This document shows positions 1 through 9,363 of a DNA stretch of 64,000 nucleotides, one piece after another. A model generated the notes under the pieces. The model was not told the origin of the DNA and made no database searches. It was given only the letters and a program-made list of their open reading frames with translations. The first letter of the stretch is position 1. The number at the start of each line of letters is the position of its first letter. Made by a program: the position numbers and the translations under genes. This DNA comes from Dyadobacter chenwenxiniae. Lineage in GTDB: Bacteria > Bacteroidota > Bacteroidia > Cytophagales > Spirosomataceae. The stretch spans positions 124,001 through 188,000 of the forward strand of contig NZ_CP094997.1 in NCBI RefSeq assembly GCF_022869785.1, written 5' to 3'.

Positions 1-2414
1 CCGCATCCGCTGCGATATATGGCGCAAGGGCTGCAAATGGCGTGATACTGGTCACAACCAAGACAGGAACAAAAACGGATAAAACTACCTTTGATTACCA
101 CATTAACACTGCGCTACATTCGCCGACAAAATACCCGGATTTAATCTGGAACTCAGTGGAATACATGGAGTTGTGGAATGAAGCGATTGCCAACTTCGGA
201 ACTGGTGGCTCCCCATATACGAAAGAGCAAATCGATGCATACAGAAACCCTGCAAACCCGGACCAGTTTCCTAATTACAATTGGCTGGATAAAATGTTCG
301 ATACGAAAGTGGTCACCAACCAGACGCTTTCGTTTACTGGAAATCGGGGGGCAACCAATTTCTTCGGACAAGCCGCCTACCTGGATCAGCCGGGGACCTT
401 CAAAGGTTACAGTATGAAACGGACGTCCATGCAATTTAATATGGATACCAGGTTGAGCAAAGTACTCCTCTTCGGAACCAAGCTGGGGCTCGTCCTTAAA
501 AACCGAACTTCTCCTTCCGGTGACAGCGGTGGCGATGGCGTAGACCCGTTATTATCCACCATGGCCCAGAGACCTACATTTGGTGCAGTGCTTGCAGATG
601 GCAGCGGGCGTTATGCATCTCGGGGATATCCTAATGAGACGATCGGGAATAAGAATCCATGGTTGGTTGCCAATGAGGCTTTAAATAAAATCAAAAGTCA
701 GGATTATCGGTTGCAGGCCTATCTTAAATTAACGCCGATTAAGTCGCTCGATATTACGGGGAGTGTCGCGGCTGCGGGAACGATGGCTGAAAGCAGGTAC
801 ATGGCCACCAAAATATCGACCTATAATTTTGTCACGGGAGCACCATCAGGTAGCTTCGGAAACAACAATTATGAACAGACCCAGGCCAAGAATAACCTGA
901 CCACAGCCAATCTCTACGGAAATTATACAAAAGACCTTGGAGACCACAACCTTAATGCTACACTCGGAACGAGCTATGAAACCTTCAAAGTGAGCACCTT
1001 GGGCGGTACCCGTATAAACTACATTACAAGTGCGCTTACAGAGCTGGATGCCGGCCCGGCAGCAGGTCAAAGTAACAGGGGGAATTCAAGTGAATGGGCA
1101 TTGCTTTCATACTTTGGACGATTGGCATACAGTTTCAAGAATCGTTATCTCTTGGAGGTCAATGCCCGATATGACGGATCATCACGCTTTTCAGCGGCGA
1201 ACCGGTGGGGATTTTTTCCTTCATTCTCCGGTGGATGGAATGTCGCCGAGGAAGATTTCTTCAAATCAGACTGGCTCAACGAACTCAAATTAAGAGGCTC
1301 CTGGGGAAGTCTGGGTAACCAGGAAATTAGTTACTATCCTTACCAATCCCTTTTGGCGGTAACAACCGGCTATCCATTCGATAACACACTTTCATCAGGT
1401 GTGAGAAAAACAGAATTAAATAATTCCGGGATCAGTTGGGAGAAAACAACCGTAACGGATTTTGGTATCGATGCCGAGTTCTTTAAGAGAAAGTTTAGAC
1501 TTACCATCGACTATTTCGATAAGAGAACATCAAATATTTTAAGAAGGGCCGACATTCCTCTTGAAATAGGTTACACCGCACCTTTGATCAATGACGGAGT
1601 GATGATTAACAGAGGCATGGAACTTGGCGTAGATTTCAGGAATAAAATTGGCCGCGAACTATCTTATAATATTGGCGGGACAATCTCCGCGTACAGGAAC
1701 AAACTAGCCAGATATGGTTCTGTAACCTATGGTCAAAATTTCATAAACCGCGAAGGGGATCCCTTCCAAACTTATTACCTGTGGCAAGTGCAGGGCATTT
1801 TTCAAAGCCGGGAAGAAATCGACCAGGCTGCCAAGCAAGCAAATAATCCGTCACCGGGTGACCTGCGTTACATAGATCAAAATGGGGACGGCGTGATTAA
1901 CACCAGCGATAAAGTTACCATGGACGGCCGCCATCCCGACTTTGAATATGCAGCAAATCTTGGATTGAAGTTTAGAGGCTTTTCCCTGAGCACGATGTTC
2001 TACGGGGTGCAAGGAGCTAAATATTACACAGGCCAATGGGGCTATGAACCTTTCAGGCAGGGATCTCCGCCGCCGGTAAGATGGCGCGACAGATGGACGC
2101 CGGAAAATCCAAACACGACTGTGCCCAAACTGTACATCGATAGCAATAAAGCTAGTTCAGAACCCTCAGATTTCTGGCTTGAAAATGCCTCATATATAAG
2201 GTTAAGGAGCCTTGATATCAGCTATGATTTTATGCCGAACAAGTTATCCGTTCTGGGTCTCTCCGGGCTGACCGTCTATCTGTCGGGCCAGAACATGTTT
2301 ACTTTGACAAAATTCACTGGTTTCGATCCTGAACGCAGCGGCGACGGGGGCCGTGGCGGTGTTCGCTATCCACAAAACAAAGTTTATTCACTAGGGCTGA
2401 AAGTTAGGTTTTAA
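1..2414 (+). CDS. SusC/RagA-family TonB-linked outer membrane protein (5' end outside window)
   Basis: C-terminal part, about 804 codons, of an outer-membrane TonB-dependent receptor that imports a ligand captured by its SusD partner. The frame is open from base 3 to the left edge and begins inside the plug domain with SAAIYGARAANGVILVTTK, the conserved end of the SusC plug. The first candidate start codon, a GTG at 42, lies within that motif and is not a start. The rest is beta-barrel: repeated aromatic strands, RYDGSSRF and FFPSFSGGW blocks, and a C-terminal strand ending in Phe (LGLKVRF) as expected for BAM-assembled barrels. The signal peptide, carboxypeptidase-like domain and TonB box are outside the window. 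The SusD gene follows 26 bp downstream, so they form one operon. The substrate cannot be read from sequence; the phosphoesterase downstream hints at a phosphorylated ligand. Confidence 0.95.
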   Translation, partial: ASAAIYGARAANGVILVTTKTGTKTDKTTFDYHINTALHSPTKYPDLIWNSVEYMELWNEAIANFGTGGSPYTKEQIDAYRNPANPDQFPNYNWLDKMFDTKVVTNQTLSFTGNRGATNFFGQAAYLDQPGTFKGYSMKRTSMQFNMDTRLSKVLLFGTKLGLVLKNRTSPSGDSGGDGVDPLLSTMAQRPTFGAVLADGSGRYASRGYPNETIGNKNPWLVANEALNKIKSQDYRLQAYLKLTPIKSLDITGSVAAAGTMAESRYMATKISTYNFVTGAPSGSFGNNNYEQTQAKNNLTTANLYGNYTKDLGDHNLNATLGTSYETFKVSTLGGTRINYITSALTELDAGPAAGQSNRGNSSEWALLSYFGRLAYSFKNRYLLEVNARYDGSSRFSAANRWGFFPSFSGGWNVAEEDFFKSDWLNELKLRGSWGSLGNQEISYYPYQSLLAVTTGYPFDNTLSSGVRKTELNNSGISWEKTTVTDFGIDAEFFKRKFRLTIDYFDKRTSNILRRADIPLEIGYTAPLINDGVMINRGMELGVDFRNKIGRELSYNIGGTISAYRNKLARYGSVTYGQNFINREGDPFQTYYLWQVQGIFQSREEIDQAAKQANNPSPGDLRYIDQNGDGVINTSDKVTMDGRHPDFEYAANLGLKFRGFSLSTMFYGVQGAKYYTGQWGYEPFRQGSPPPVRWRDRWTPENPNTTVPKLYIDSNKASSEPSDFWLENASYIRLRSLDISYDFMPNKLSVLGLSGLTVYLSGQNMFTLTKFTGFDPERSGDGGRGGVRYPQNKVYSLGLKVRF

Positions 2415-2440
2415 CCAAGTCATACAAAACACAAAAAACT

Positions 2441-3961
2441 ATGATCCGGTATATAAAAAACAACATCGTATTCTGTTGCCGTAAATTTTTTCCTGCACTT
2501 ATTTTAGCGTTCCTGTCCATCGGGTGCAGCGAAGACTTTTTGAATAAAAATTCACTCACACAGCTTTCATCGGATACATTTTGGAAAAGTGAGGAGGATG
2601 TGAAAAGCGCTTTGGCCGGTGTTTACGGACAACTTCAATTCAATAAGCTCTCATGGATGACGCCCTCCCTTTCAACATTATCTGACGAAGCGGATAGAGG
2701 CGAGTATGAAGGATTTGCTCAGGGGGTCATTGAACCGACCAGCGCCGACGTCACTGCCGTATACAATTCGTTGTACCAGACATTGGCGAGTTGTAATGAT
2801 TTTCTGGCCAACATCGAGCAAGTAGCAATGGCTGATCAGGATCGGGCCAGATATGTCTCGGAGGTGAAATTCATTCGTGCCCTGACAAATTTTCGACTGA
2901 CCCAGTATTTTGGTGATGCTGTACTTGCCATGGAACCGCTGGCCCTTGAAAACGGCAAACGGCCGAAGAGCAAGAAGGAGGAAATTTTTGCAGCAGTGAT
3001 CGCCGACCTGGACGATGCGATCGGAGGTCTTCCTGACATTGCTTACAACGGACACGCTGTGAGGGGAACTGCTTACGCCATGAAAGGCAAAGTTCTCCTA
3101 TATATGAAAGACTACGCTGGTGCCGTAACCGCATTCAAGGGAGTGTCGAACACCCACTTTTCGCTCAGCAACAACTTAAAGGATGTTTTTATCGACGGTA
3201 CTCAGGAGAAGTCGCCAGAGATTCTGTTTTCTATCCGTTTTTTGGCACCCAATAACTTACAGGATCCGCGTTGGGGAGTTGACGTCTGGTACGGAAGAGG
3301 GGAACGCGCTATTCCATTGCAATCATTTGTAGATGAATTTCCTAGTAGTGATGGATTAAGCATTTCGCAATCACCGCTTTATGACCCGAAGAAACCATTT
3401 GCGAATCGTGACCCCAGATTGGATGTTTCGGTACTTTATCCCGGAAAACCATGGCCCGGTTATGCAAATGGATTTCAACCAAGTGCAGGAGCAGGAACGC
3501 CTAACGGTCTGATCATCGAAAAATTCCTGAACAAAAGTAAATTTCCTGCGCAGGAATACTCCGTCAATCCCAGTGAACAGGATTGGGTAGAGATCCGCTA
3601 TGCAGATGTCTTGCTCATGTATGCCGAAGCTTTGAACGAAACTGCCGGACCAGTAAAGGAGGTTTATGACGCTGTAAATGCGATTAGATCAAGACCTAGT
3701 ACGCATATGCCGCCAATACAACAGGGGTTAACCAAAGATCAGATGAGAGAAACTATTCGCTACGAAAGGAAAATAGAACTGGCGTTTGAGGGGCAGCGGT
3801 ATTTTGATCTTAAAAGATGGGGAATCATAGAGGATGTTGTCCCCAAAGTAAAGAATGTTCTTGGAAAAAATAAGGTTTTTCTTCCTCATCACTATTTGTG
3901 GCCTATTCCCGAAGCGGCGCTTAACAATAATGATCTTCTCGAACAAAATCCTGGATATTAG
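2441..3961 (+). CDS. RagB/SusD-family nutrient-binding outer membrane lipoprotein
   Basis: 506-residue surface lipoprotein that caps the SusC channel and binds its ligand. The N-terminus has a hydrophobic segment ending in LSIGCSEDF, with Cys29 as the likely lipidated residue. The SusD hallmarks follow: FLNKNSLTQLSSDTFWKSEEDV at the mature N-terminus, helical TPR-like repeats through the middle, and the C-terminal RYERKIELAFEGQRYFDLKRWG block. Length is typical for the family. It lies 26 bp after susC and 66 bp before a metallophosphoesterase in the same direction, consistent with one transcript. The family assignment is firm; the ligand is unknown. Confidence 0.95.
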   Translation: MIRYIKNNIVFCCRKFFPALILAFLSIGCSEDFLNKNSLTQLSSDTFWKSEEDVKSALAGVYGQLQFNKLSWMTPSLSTLSDEADRGEYEGFAQGVIEPTSADVTAVYNSLYQTLASCNDFLANIEQVAMADQDRARYVSEVKFIRALTNFRLTQYFGDAVLAMEPLALENGKRPKSKKEEIFAAVIADLDDAIGGLPDIAYNGHAVRGTAYAMKGKVLLYMKDYAGAVTAFKGVSNTHFSLSNNLKDVFIDGTQEKSPEILFSIRFLAPNNLQDPRWGVDVWYGRGERAIPLQSFVDEFPSSDGLSISQSPLYDPKKPFANRDPRLDVSVLYPGKPWPGYANGFQPSAGAGTPNGLIIEKFLNKSKFPAQEYSVNPSEQDWVEIRYADVLLMYAEALNETAGPVKEVYDAVNAIRSRPSTHMPPIQQGLTKDQMRETIRYERKIELAFEGQRYFDLKRWGIIEDVVPKVKNVLGKNKVFLPHHYLWPIPEAALNNNDLLEQNPGY

Positions 3962-4027
3962 GCGGCATTCGATTACGTATATGTATAACCGTGAAGAATG
4001 CTTTCCATCCATCAATCCATAATCACA

Positions 4028-5605
4028 ATGAGAATAATCTTTAATTTGCTACTTACGATTACGTTAAGTGCAGGAGCAGCTTTTGCCCAAAATAAAGTTA
4101 CCGGTTTTATCTATAATGATGCAAACAAAAACCGCAAAAAGGAAGCTTCGGAAAAAGGAATTCCCAATGTCGCCATTACCAATGGTATAAACGTGACCGT
4201 GACCGATGCCAAAGGTAAATACGTGCTGCCGATATGGGATGATGCGATTGTTTCTGTAATAAAGCCATCCGGCTTCGCCGTGCCGCTCAATGAATACAAT
4301 CAGCCACAATTTTTTTATGTACATAATCCAAAAGGCTCGCCTTCATCCAAGTACAAAGGGATTGCACCGACAGGCCCGCTGCCCAAATCGGTGGACTTCG
4401 CATTGGTTTCAAGCAGCGAGCAGGACCGCTTCCGGGCTTTAATTTTTGGCGATCCGCAAGTTCTGGATGAGCGTGAAGTGGGCTATTTCGAAAAAGGAAT
4501 TGTGTCGGAGGTATTAAATGTAAAAGATGTTGCATTCGGGCTTACCCTGGGAGATCTGGCCGGTAACGATTTAGCCTTGCATAAGCCCTACATAAAATCA
4601 GTGAGTAAAGTGGGCGTTCCCTGGTATAATGTCATGGGGAACCATGATATGAATAGCGACGCCAAGGCGGATAGCCTCACTGACGAAACTTTCACGGCCA
4701 ATTTTGGGCCTGCCAATTATGCCTATAATTATGGGAGGGCCCATTTCCTGATACTGGAAGACAATCTTTATCCTGATCCCGGCCATAAAGGTTTCCGGGG
4801 TGGATTGACAGAAAGTCAATTCAAATTTGTTGAAAACGACCTTAAATTGGTTGATACCAGCAAGCTGGTGGTGATGGCCTTCCATGTGCCGCTTCAAAAC
4901 GGCTACCCCGGTTCATACAGGGAGGAAGACCGGGATCACCTGTTCCGGATTCTTGAAAAATACCCGCATGTTCTGGTTTTGTCAGCGCATTCGCACAACC
5001 AGCGGCAGGAGTTATATGGCAAGGAATATGGTTGGACTAATGAAAAACGGTTGTACGAGTACAATGTTGGGACCACCTGTGGCAATTGGTGGTCGGGCAA
5101 AGTGAATGAGCAAGGGGTCATCGAATCCGATATGAGCGATGGCACGCCCAAAGGTTATTCCTATCTGAATATTAATGGAAACCAATATACAGCCGACTAT
5201 AAAGTCGCCGGGATGCCTGCCAGTTATCAGATCAACTTATATCATCGTAAAGTCATGAATGATGTTTGGTGGGAAGGCCGTGGACACATTTATGCCAACT
5301 TCTTTATGGGCCACAAAGACAGCAAGGTGGAATATCGTATTGATGACCAGCCCTGGAAACCTATGAAGTTCGTTGGTGGTGCCGATCCTGCATTCGTTGC
5401 AAAGGGAGCTGAATGGGATACTGCCGATACGCTCATGCGTGGGCGTCGGCCGACCGAGGCAGGCAACTGCACCCACCTCTGGAACGCGCCGCTGCCTGAA
5501 AATATTGGTTTGGGCGAGCACAAGATCGAAGTGAGGGCAACCGATGTATTTGGCCGTACATTCACCCAGACCAGTTCTTATCGCATTGAAAAACCAAAGT
5601 GGTAA
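4028..5605 (+). CDS. Secreted calcineurin-like metallophosphoesterase, three-domain (MetallophosN/C type)
   Basis: 525-residue phosphoesterase expected in the periplasm or at the surface. The ATG at 4028 is preferred over one at 3998 because it starts a clean signal peptide (about 21 residues ending AAFAQ). Residues about 22-130 form an Ig/transthyretin-like domain (FIYNDANKNRKKEASEKGIPNV), as in the MetallophosN family. The catalytic domain follows with the dinuclear-metal motifs in order: GDPQ, GDLAG, GNHDMN, AFH and AHSH. The last 150 residues are a beta-rich C-terminal domain like MetallophosC. It follows SusD in the same direction, so it probably strips phosphate from whatever the SusCD pair collects. 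Whether the substrate is a monoester or diester cannot be decided. Confidence 0.9.
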   Translation: MRIIFNLLLTITLSAGAAFAQNKVTGFIYNDANKNRKKEASEKGIPNVAITNGINVTVTDAKGKYVLPIWDDAIVSVIKPSGFAVPLNEYNQPQFFYVHNPKGSPSSKYKGIAPTGPLPKSVDFALVSSSEQDRFRALIFGDPQVLDEREVGYFEKGIVSEVLNVKDVAFGLTLGDLAGNDLALHKPYIKSVSKVGVPWYNVMGNHDMNSDAKADSLTDETFTANFGPANYAYNYGRAHFLILEDNLYPDPGHKGFRGGLTESQFKFVENDLKLVDTSKLVVMAFHVPLQNGYPGSYREEDRDHLFRILEKYPHVLVLSAHSHNQRQELYGKEYGWTNEKRLYEYNVGTTCGNWWSGKVNEQGVIESDMSDGTPKGYSYLNINGNQYTADYKVAGMPASYQINLYHRKVMNDVWWEGRGHIYANFFMGHKDSKVEYRIDDQPWKPMKFVGGADPAFVAKGAEWDTADTLMRGRRPTEAGNCTHLWNAPLPENIGLGEHKIEVRATDVFGRTFTQTSSYRIEKPKW

Positions 5606-5661
5606 TCGGCGTATCGAACACAGAATGCTCACAAGCTTAGCTCGATTGGGATACAGAGCGA

Positions 5662-5713
5662 TAAAGTATATTGTCAATGCCGAACACCAGTTCGGCATTG
5701 ACAATATACTTTA
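5662..5713. repeat. Perfect 24-bp inverted repeat with 4-nt loop
   Basis: Bases 5662-5685 are the exact reverse complement of 5690-5713, with ACCA between. The right arm runs into the transposase relic. No T-tract follows on either side, so it is not a standard intrinsic terminator, although it lies between two convergent genes and could act as one. An alternative is two copies of a terminal inverted repeat brought together, or an inverted duplication made when the adjacent element decayed. Confidence 0.9.
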
Positions 5714-5866
5714 GGCTCAACAAGATTTCAAGTACTTGGAATCGATGGTGCTCATAAGGCGATGCTGATGGCAGCGATTGCCTTTAAAATTAGAAAATAT
5801 ATGAAGTGTCACACCAGGAAGGTGGCTGAAAATGCCCCCAAAAGACAAAACGGTTCCTGCATATAG
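5702..5866 (+). pseudogene. Transposase relic, C-terminal fragment only (DDE type, IS4/IS1182-like)
   Basis: A 54-codon open stretch after a stop at 5699-5701. Its translation contains IDGAHKAMLMAAIAFKIRKY, which resembles the conserved C-terminal tail (...ANKVMLMAAIAYNLKKYLK) of DDE transposases common in Bacteroidota. The catalytic DDE portion is absent; everything upstream is the 24-bp hairpin and then unrelated intergenic sequence. There is no complete element and no clear terminal repeat on the right side. It is a footprint of a past insertion. Family assignment is from the tail motif only. Confidence 0.65.
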
Positions 5867-5881
5867 CGCGCTACCTGAAAT

Positions 5882-6778
5882 TCAATTCATCATCCGGTAA
5901 TCATTCGGCGTAACGCCTGCTTTTTGTTTGAATAAACGGGTGAAATGCTGCGGGTATTTAAAGCCCAATTCGTAGGCAATTTCACTCACGGATTTACCTT
6001 TGTCAAACACTCTCTCTTTGGCAATATCTATCACTTTTGACTGAATGTATTCCTGAGCAGATCTGCCGGTTTCTTTCTTCACCAGGTCACCAAAATAGTT
6101 GGGTGATAAATGCAGGGCTTCCGCGCAATAAGCTACGGAAGGTAAGCCTTCGTTCTGCGGTTTATCGGACGAAAAATAGCCATTCAATAAGTATTCAAAC
6201 CGTTCCAGAATTCCTTTGTTTGCATTATCGCGCGTAATGAACTGGCGGTCGTAAAAACGGATGCAGTAATTGAGCAGCAACTCGATGTTGGATGCAATCA
6301 GTCCTTTGCTGTGCTTGTCTATATTTTGATCGAGTTCATACTCGATTTTTGAGAAGCAATCAATCACAATACTCTTTTCTTTATCCGACAGGTGAAGCGC
6401 TTCACTTACATCATAGGAAAAGAAAGAATAATCCTGAATGTGTTTGCCCAGGGGAGTGCCGTTTATCAGGTCAGGATGAAAGAGCAATACCCAGCCTTTC
6501 GGGGTTAATGGTTCCACACCGGGTTCCACACCTAACACCTGTCCGGGCGCTACAAATACCAGACTTCCTTCCTGGTAGTCATAGTGACTTCTTCCATAGC
6601 GTAATTGGGCAGAGTTCAGCTCTTTCAGACCCACCGCATACAAACCAAAATTGAATGACTTGGCGGGAATTGGTTGCGCTTTCGAGATGTCAATCACCGC
6701 AACCAGGGGATGTTTGGTCGTCATGCCCCGCATGGCATTGTATTGGGTAATGCTGTCAATTCGTACTATCTCTTCCAT
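5882..6778 (-). CDS. AraC-family transcriptional regulator
   Basis: 298-residue regulator. The N-terminal 170 residues resemble the cupin-like sensing domain of AraC proteins (SLVFVAPGQVLGVEP). The C-terminal 100 residues carry two helix-turn-helix motifs: SVAYCAEALHLSPNYFGDLV and the diagnostic second one, SVSEIAYELGFKYPQHFTRL, followed by FKQKAGVTPNDYR. It is divergent from an aldo/keto reductase 153 bp away, the usual layout for a regulator and its target, so the reductase is the best candidate target. A TAATTTTG -10-like element lies at 6799-6806 on its own strand, close to the ATG; no clear partner element was found. Confidence 0.93.
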   Translation of the reverse strand: MEEIVRIDSITQYNAMRGMTTKHPLVAVIDISKAQPIPAKSFNFGLYAVGLKELNSAQLRYGRSHYDYQEGSLVFVAPGQVLGVEPGVEPLTPKGWVLLFHPDLINGTPLGKHIQDYSFFSYDVSEALHLSDKEKSIVIDCFSKIEYELDQNIDKHSKGLIASNIELLLNYCIRFYDRQFITRDNANKGILERFEYLLNGYFSSDKPQNEGLPSVAYCAEALHLSPNYFGDLVKKETGRSAQEYIQSKVIDIAKERVFDKGKSVSEIAYELGFKYPQHFTRLFKQKAGVTPNDYRMMN

Positions 6779-6931
6779 ACCTTATTCTTTTTTCAATACA
6801 AAATTACAGGTTCTGTTAAGCCTTTATCATACCGGCTATCCCAATCAGTGATATTGGTAGGAAAACCCGTAATCTATATACAAATCAGCTTGCACCTCCT
6901 CCACAATTTTGCAGAAACAAAATCTTAGAAA

Positions 6932-7918
6932 ATGAAAACTCGACAATTAGGAACCTCAGGATTAGAAGTGTCTGAACTTGGTTTCGGATGCATGGGATTA
7001 AGCCATGGTTACGCCAACCAGCCGGACCGGAATGAAGCCATTCGCGTGTTACGCGACGCCGTAGAACAGGGTATCACTTTCTTTGATACTGCAGAGGTAT
7101 ATGGCCCTTACACCAACGAGGACATTGTGGGAGAGGCTTTGGAACCGTTCAAGGGCAAGGTGGTAATCGCCACCAAATTTGGATTCAAGAATGGATCAAA
7201 CGCTGAACTCGATAGTCGCCCGGAGACCATCCGCAATGTGGTGGACGCATCACTCAAGCGCCTGCGCATCGATACGATCGATCTCCTTTACCAGCATCGT
7301 GTGGATCCGACCGTTCCCATGGAGGATGTGGCTGGCACTGTGAAGGATCTCATTGCCTCGGGTAAGGTAAAGCGCTTCGGGCTATCAGAGGCTGGGGTCG
7401 AAAACATCCGTAAAGCCCACGCCGAGCAACCTGTGACGGTGCTGCAGAGCGAGTACTCCCTGTGGTGGCGAGAACCGGAAGAAAAGGTCTTTCCTGTGCT
7501 TGAAGAATTGGGCATTGGCTTCGTTCCGTTCAGCCCACTAGGCAGAGGCTTTCTGACCGGCAAAATGAATGCCGACACGCGTTTTGAGAAAGAGGATGGC
7601 CGGAGTTACTTCCCACGTTTTCAGAAAGAAAACATGGAAGCTAATCAAGCCTTTGTAGATGTTCTTGACCGCGTTGCGAAGGAGAAGGGAGCCTCTACCG
7701 CGCAGGTGGCGCTGGCCTGGATCCTGGCACAGAAGCCGTGGATCGTTCCGATCCCCGGTACCACGAAATCGGAACGCGTGAAGGAAAATATCGGCGCTGC
7801 GGCATTGGAGCTTTCTTCCACGGAGCTAAGCACGATCACCCAGGGCGCAGATCGCATCGAAGCCAAGGGCGGCCGGTATCCGGAAGATTTGGACAAGGCG
7901 ATAGACCGGAAAGCTTAG
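6932..7918 (+). CDS. Aldo/keto reductase (NADPH-dependent)
   Basis: 328-residue cytoplasmic oxidoreductase with a TIM-barrel fold. The start reads KTRQLGTSGLEVSELGFGCM, typical of the YakC/AKR13-like branch that reduces aldehydes. The catalytic tetrad is visible as Asp52, Tyr57, Lys82 and His122 (FFDTAEVYG, IATKFGF, LLYQHRVDP). The cofactor-binding C-terminal segment is PIPGTTKSERVKENIGA. It is transcribed away from an AraC regulator that probably controls it. The coding sequence is visibly richer in G and C, with more GCG, CGC and CTG codons than its neighbours, which suggests recent acquisition. The physiological substrate is unknown. Confidence 0.93.
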   Translation: MKTRQLGTSGLEVSELGFGCMGLSHGYANQPDRNEAIRVLRDAVEQGITFFDTAEVYGPYTNEDIVGEALEPFKGKVVIATKFGFKNGSNAELDSRPETIRNVVDASLKRLRIDTIDLLYQHRVDPTVPMEDVAGTVKDLIASGKVKRFGLSEAGVENIRKAHAEQPVTVLQSEYSLWWREPEEKVFPVLEELGIGFVPFSPLGRGFLTGKMNADTRFEKEDGRSYFPRFQKENMEANQAFVDVLDRVAKEKGASTAQVALAWILAQKPWIVPIPGTTKSERVKENIGAAALELSSTELSTITQGADRIEAKGGRYPEDLDKAIDRKA

Positions 7919-7964
7919 AGGATTGTGCGATTGATCTGAGGGCGATTTCCATCGGGACCGGTAG

Positions 7965-7986
7965 CCGGCTCTTTTCGTAGAGCCGG
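7965..7986. terminator. Hairpin between convergent genes, possible terminator
   Basis: An 8-bp GC-rich stem (CCGGCTCT with AGAGCCGG) and 6-nt loop lies after the aldo/keto reductase and before the end of the convergent phosphodiesterase gene. No strong T-tract follows on the plus strand, so termination efficiency is uncertain. Confidence 0.4.
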
Positions 7987-8052
7987 TGCCGTAAACCCGT
8001 TATCTTATTAAAATTTATAAAGCTCGCCTTTCCCTTTGAAAGAACTTTTGAC

Positions 8053-9309
8053 TTAGGGAACAATCCAACGGTTTACGGTATTGTATTTTCCTTCCAATAC
8101 AATCTTGAAGAAGCCTGACCGGTATTTAGAAATGTCCATTTCTAATTTTTCATTAGTCACCGGAACTTCGTCAATTAAGTGGTAAATGTCGCGGCCTCCT
8201 TCTTTGAAATGATTGGTGGTCGTTAACCATATTTTAACCTTCCCCTCCTTATTGACAGATTTCCAGGTGATGTCAATCTTATCTGCACCCTTTTTGACGG
8301 TTGGATTAGTAACAGACAGCTTTCCGGTAAACGGTACACCGTCCACTTCAAATGCTTGCTCTTTCGGGAATGAAATATCCATGTGCCGCGCGATGGTGGG
8401 CATAATATCGACGATTCCCGGCGCGTCGGCTTCGGTAGCTGGTTTGAAGTTCTGGTTCAGATCCTTCGCATTGGTCACAATCCATGTGCTCCGCTCGCGA
8501 TCTGTCTGGCCGCCGTGGTCTTTTCCCGATTTCGGGTCGCGGCCGTGGTCTGTGGTAATTACGATCAGCCAATCTTCATTAAAGTCTTTTTCACGCACCT
8601 GAATTGCCTTCCACAACCGCCCCATTTGGTCGTCCATCATTTTAATGGCATTGTGAAATTGCTCGCTGTCACCATATTTGTGTCCCATATCGTCGGTGAA
8701 TTCGAGGTAAACCCAGGATAAATCAGGCGCATCGGAAGCAATGTAAGAAGCAGCCTCGTCTACTACTTTTTCGTCAATTTTATGAATGTATTGAGACTGT
8801 TTATCATGCGGAAAATGAATGGTATCCAGCTCAAAACCGTCGAAAGGGTAATCAATGCGCAGCTTATTGGTTTGCGGCAGCCCGTCGCCCACGAGTTTTG
8901 TCCGGTTATCGAGCCAGGTTGAGAATAAAGCGCTTCGTTTTTGCGGGTATTGTTCCTCGAAAAAACGGAAAATCGTCCAATAGTTATAATTAGGGTCTTT
9001 GATATAATTGTCCCAAACATTATGCTTGTTGGTCCAGGTGCCGGTGAGCAGACAATTGTACCCCACTGCCGAAATGGTCGGTGACTGGGAATAGGTGCTC
9101 TTTTCCCCGCCAACATGCGCCCGGCTGTATCCGCCGGCTTTGGAAATGGCATCCAGATTAGGCTTGGAGACTTTTTCGATCACGTCTGCCGAAATCCCGT
9201 CGACAATCACAAATAAGGTCTTCTTGGTTTTGTTTTGGGCAAAAACATTCAAAGGCAGGGTCATGCAGCCCAATGCAATAAAGATGAATGGCAAAAAGGG
9301 TTTTTTCAT
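8053..9309 (-). CDS. Secreted alkaline phosphatase-superfamily enzyme (type I phosphodiesterase/nucleotide pyrophosphatase-like)
   Basis: 418 residues with a signal peptide ending NVFAQ. Metal-binding features of the alkaline phosphatase superfamily are visible in order: VIVDGIS near the mature N-terminus, a Ser/Thr-rich segment YSQSPTISAVGYNCLLTG that should carry the nucleophile, DDMGHKYG, TTDHGRD and KDHGGQTDRE. This is the pattern of phosphodiesterase/pyrophosphatase (NPP-like) members. A beta-rich tail of about 90 residues follows the catalytic domain. It is the last gene of a minus-strand set, 54 bp after a metallophosphoesterase and behind a SusD/SusC pair, so it probably cleaves a phosphodiester or phosphomonoester imported or captured by that pair. 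Confidence 0.88.
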   Translation of the reverse strand: MKKPFLPFIFIALGCMTLPLNVFAQNKTKKTLFVIVDGISADVIEKVSKPNLDAISKAGGYSRAHVGGEKSTYSQSPTISAVGYNCLLTGTWTNKHNVWDNYIKDPNYNYWTIFRFFEEQYPQKRSALFSTWLDNRTKLVGDGLPQTNKLRIDYPFDGFELDTIHFPHDKQSQYIHKIDEKVVDEAASYIASDAPDLSWVYLEFTDDMGHKYGDSEQFHNAIKMMDDQMGRLWKAIQVREKDFNEDWLIVITTDHGRDPKSGKDHGGQTDRERSTWIVTNAKDLNQNFKPATEADAPGIVDIMPTIARHMDISFPKEQAFEVDGVPFTGKLSVTNPTVKKGADKIDITWKSVNKEGKVKIWLTTTNHFKEGGRDIYHLIDEVPVTNEKLEMDISKYRSGFFKIVLEGKYNTVNRWIVP

Positions 9310-9363
9310 GCTTTCGGAAATCAGGGTTGGTACTTCAATTGTTGTATTTAAAAGCTATCCGCG

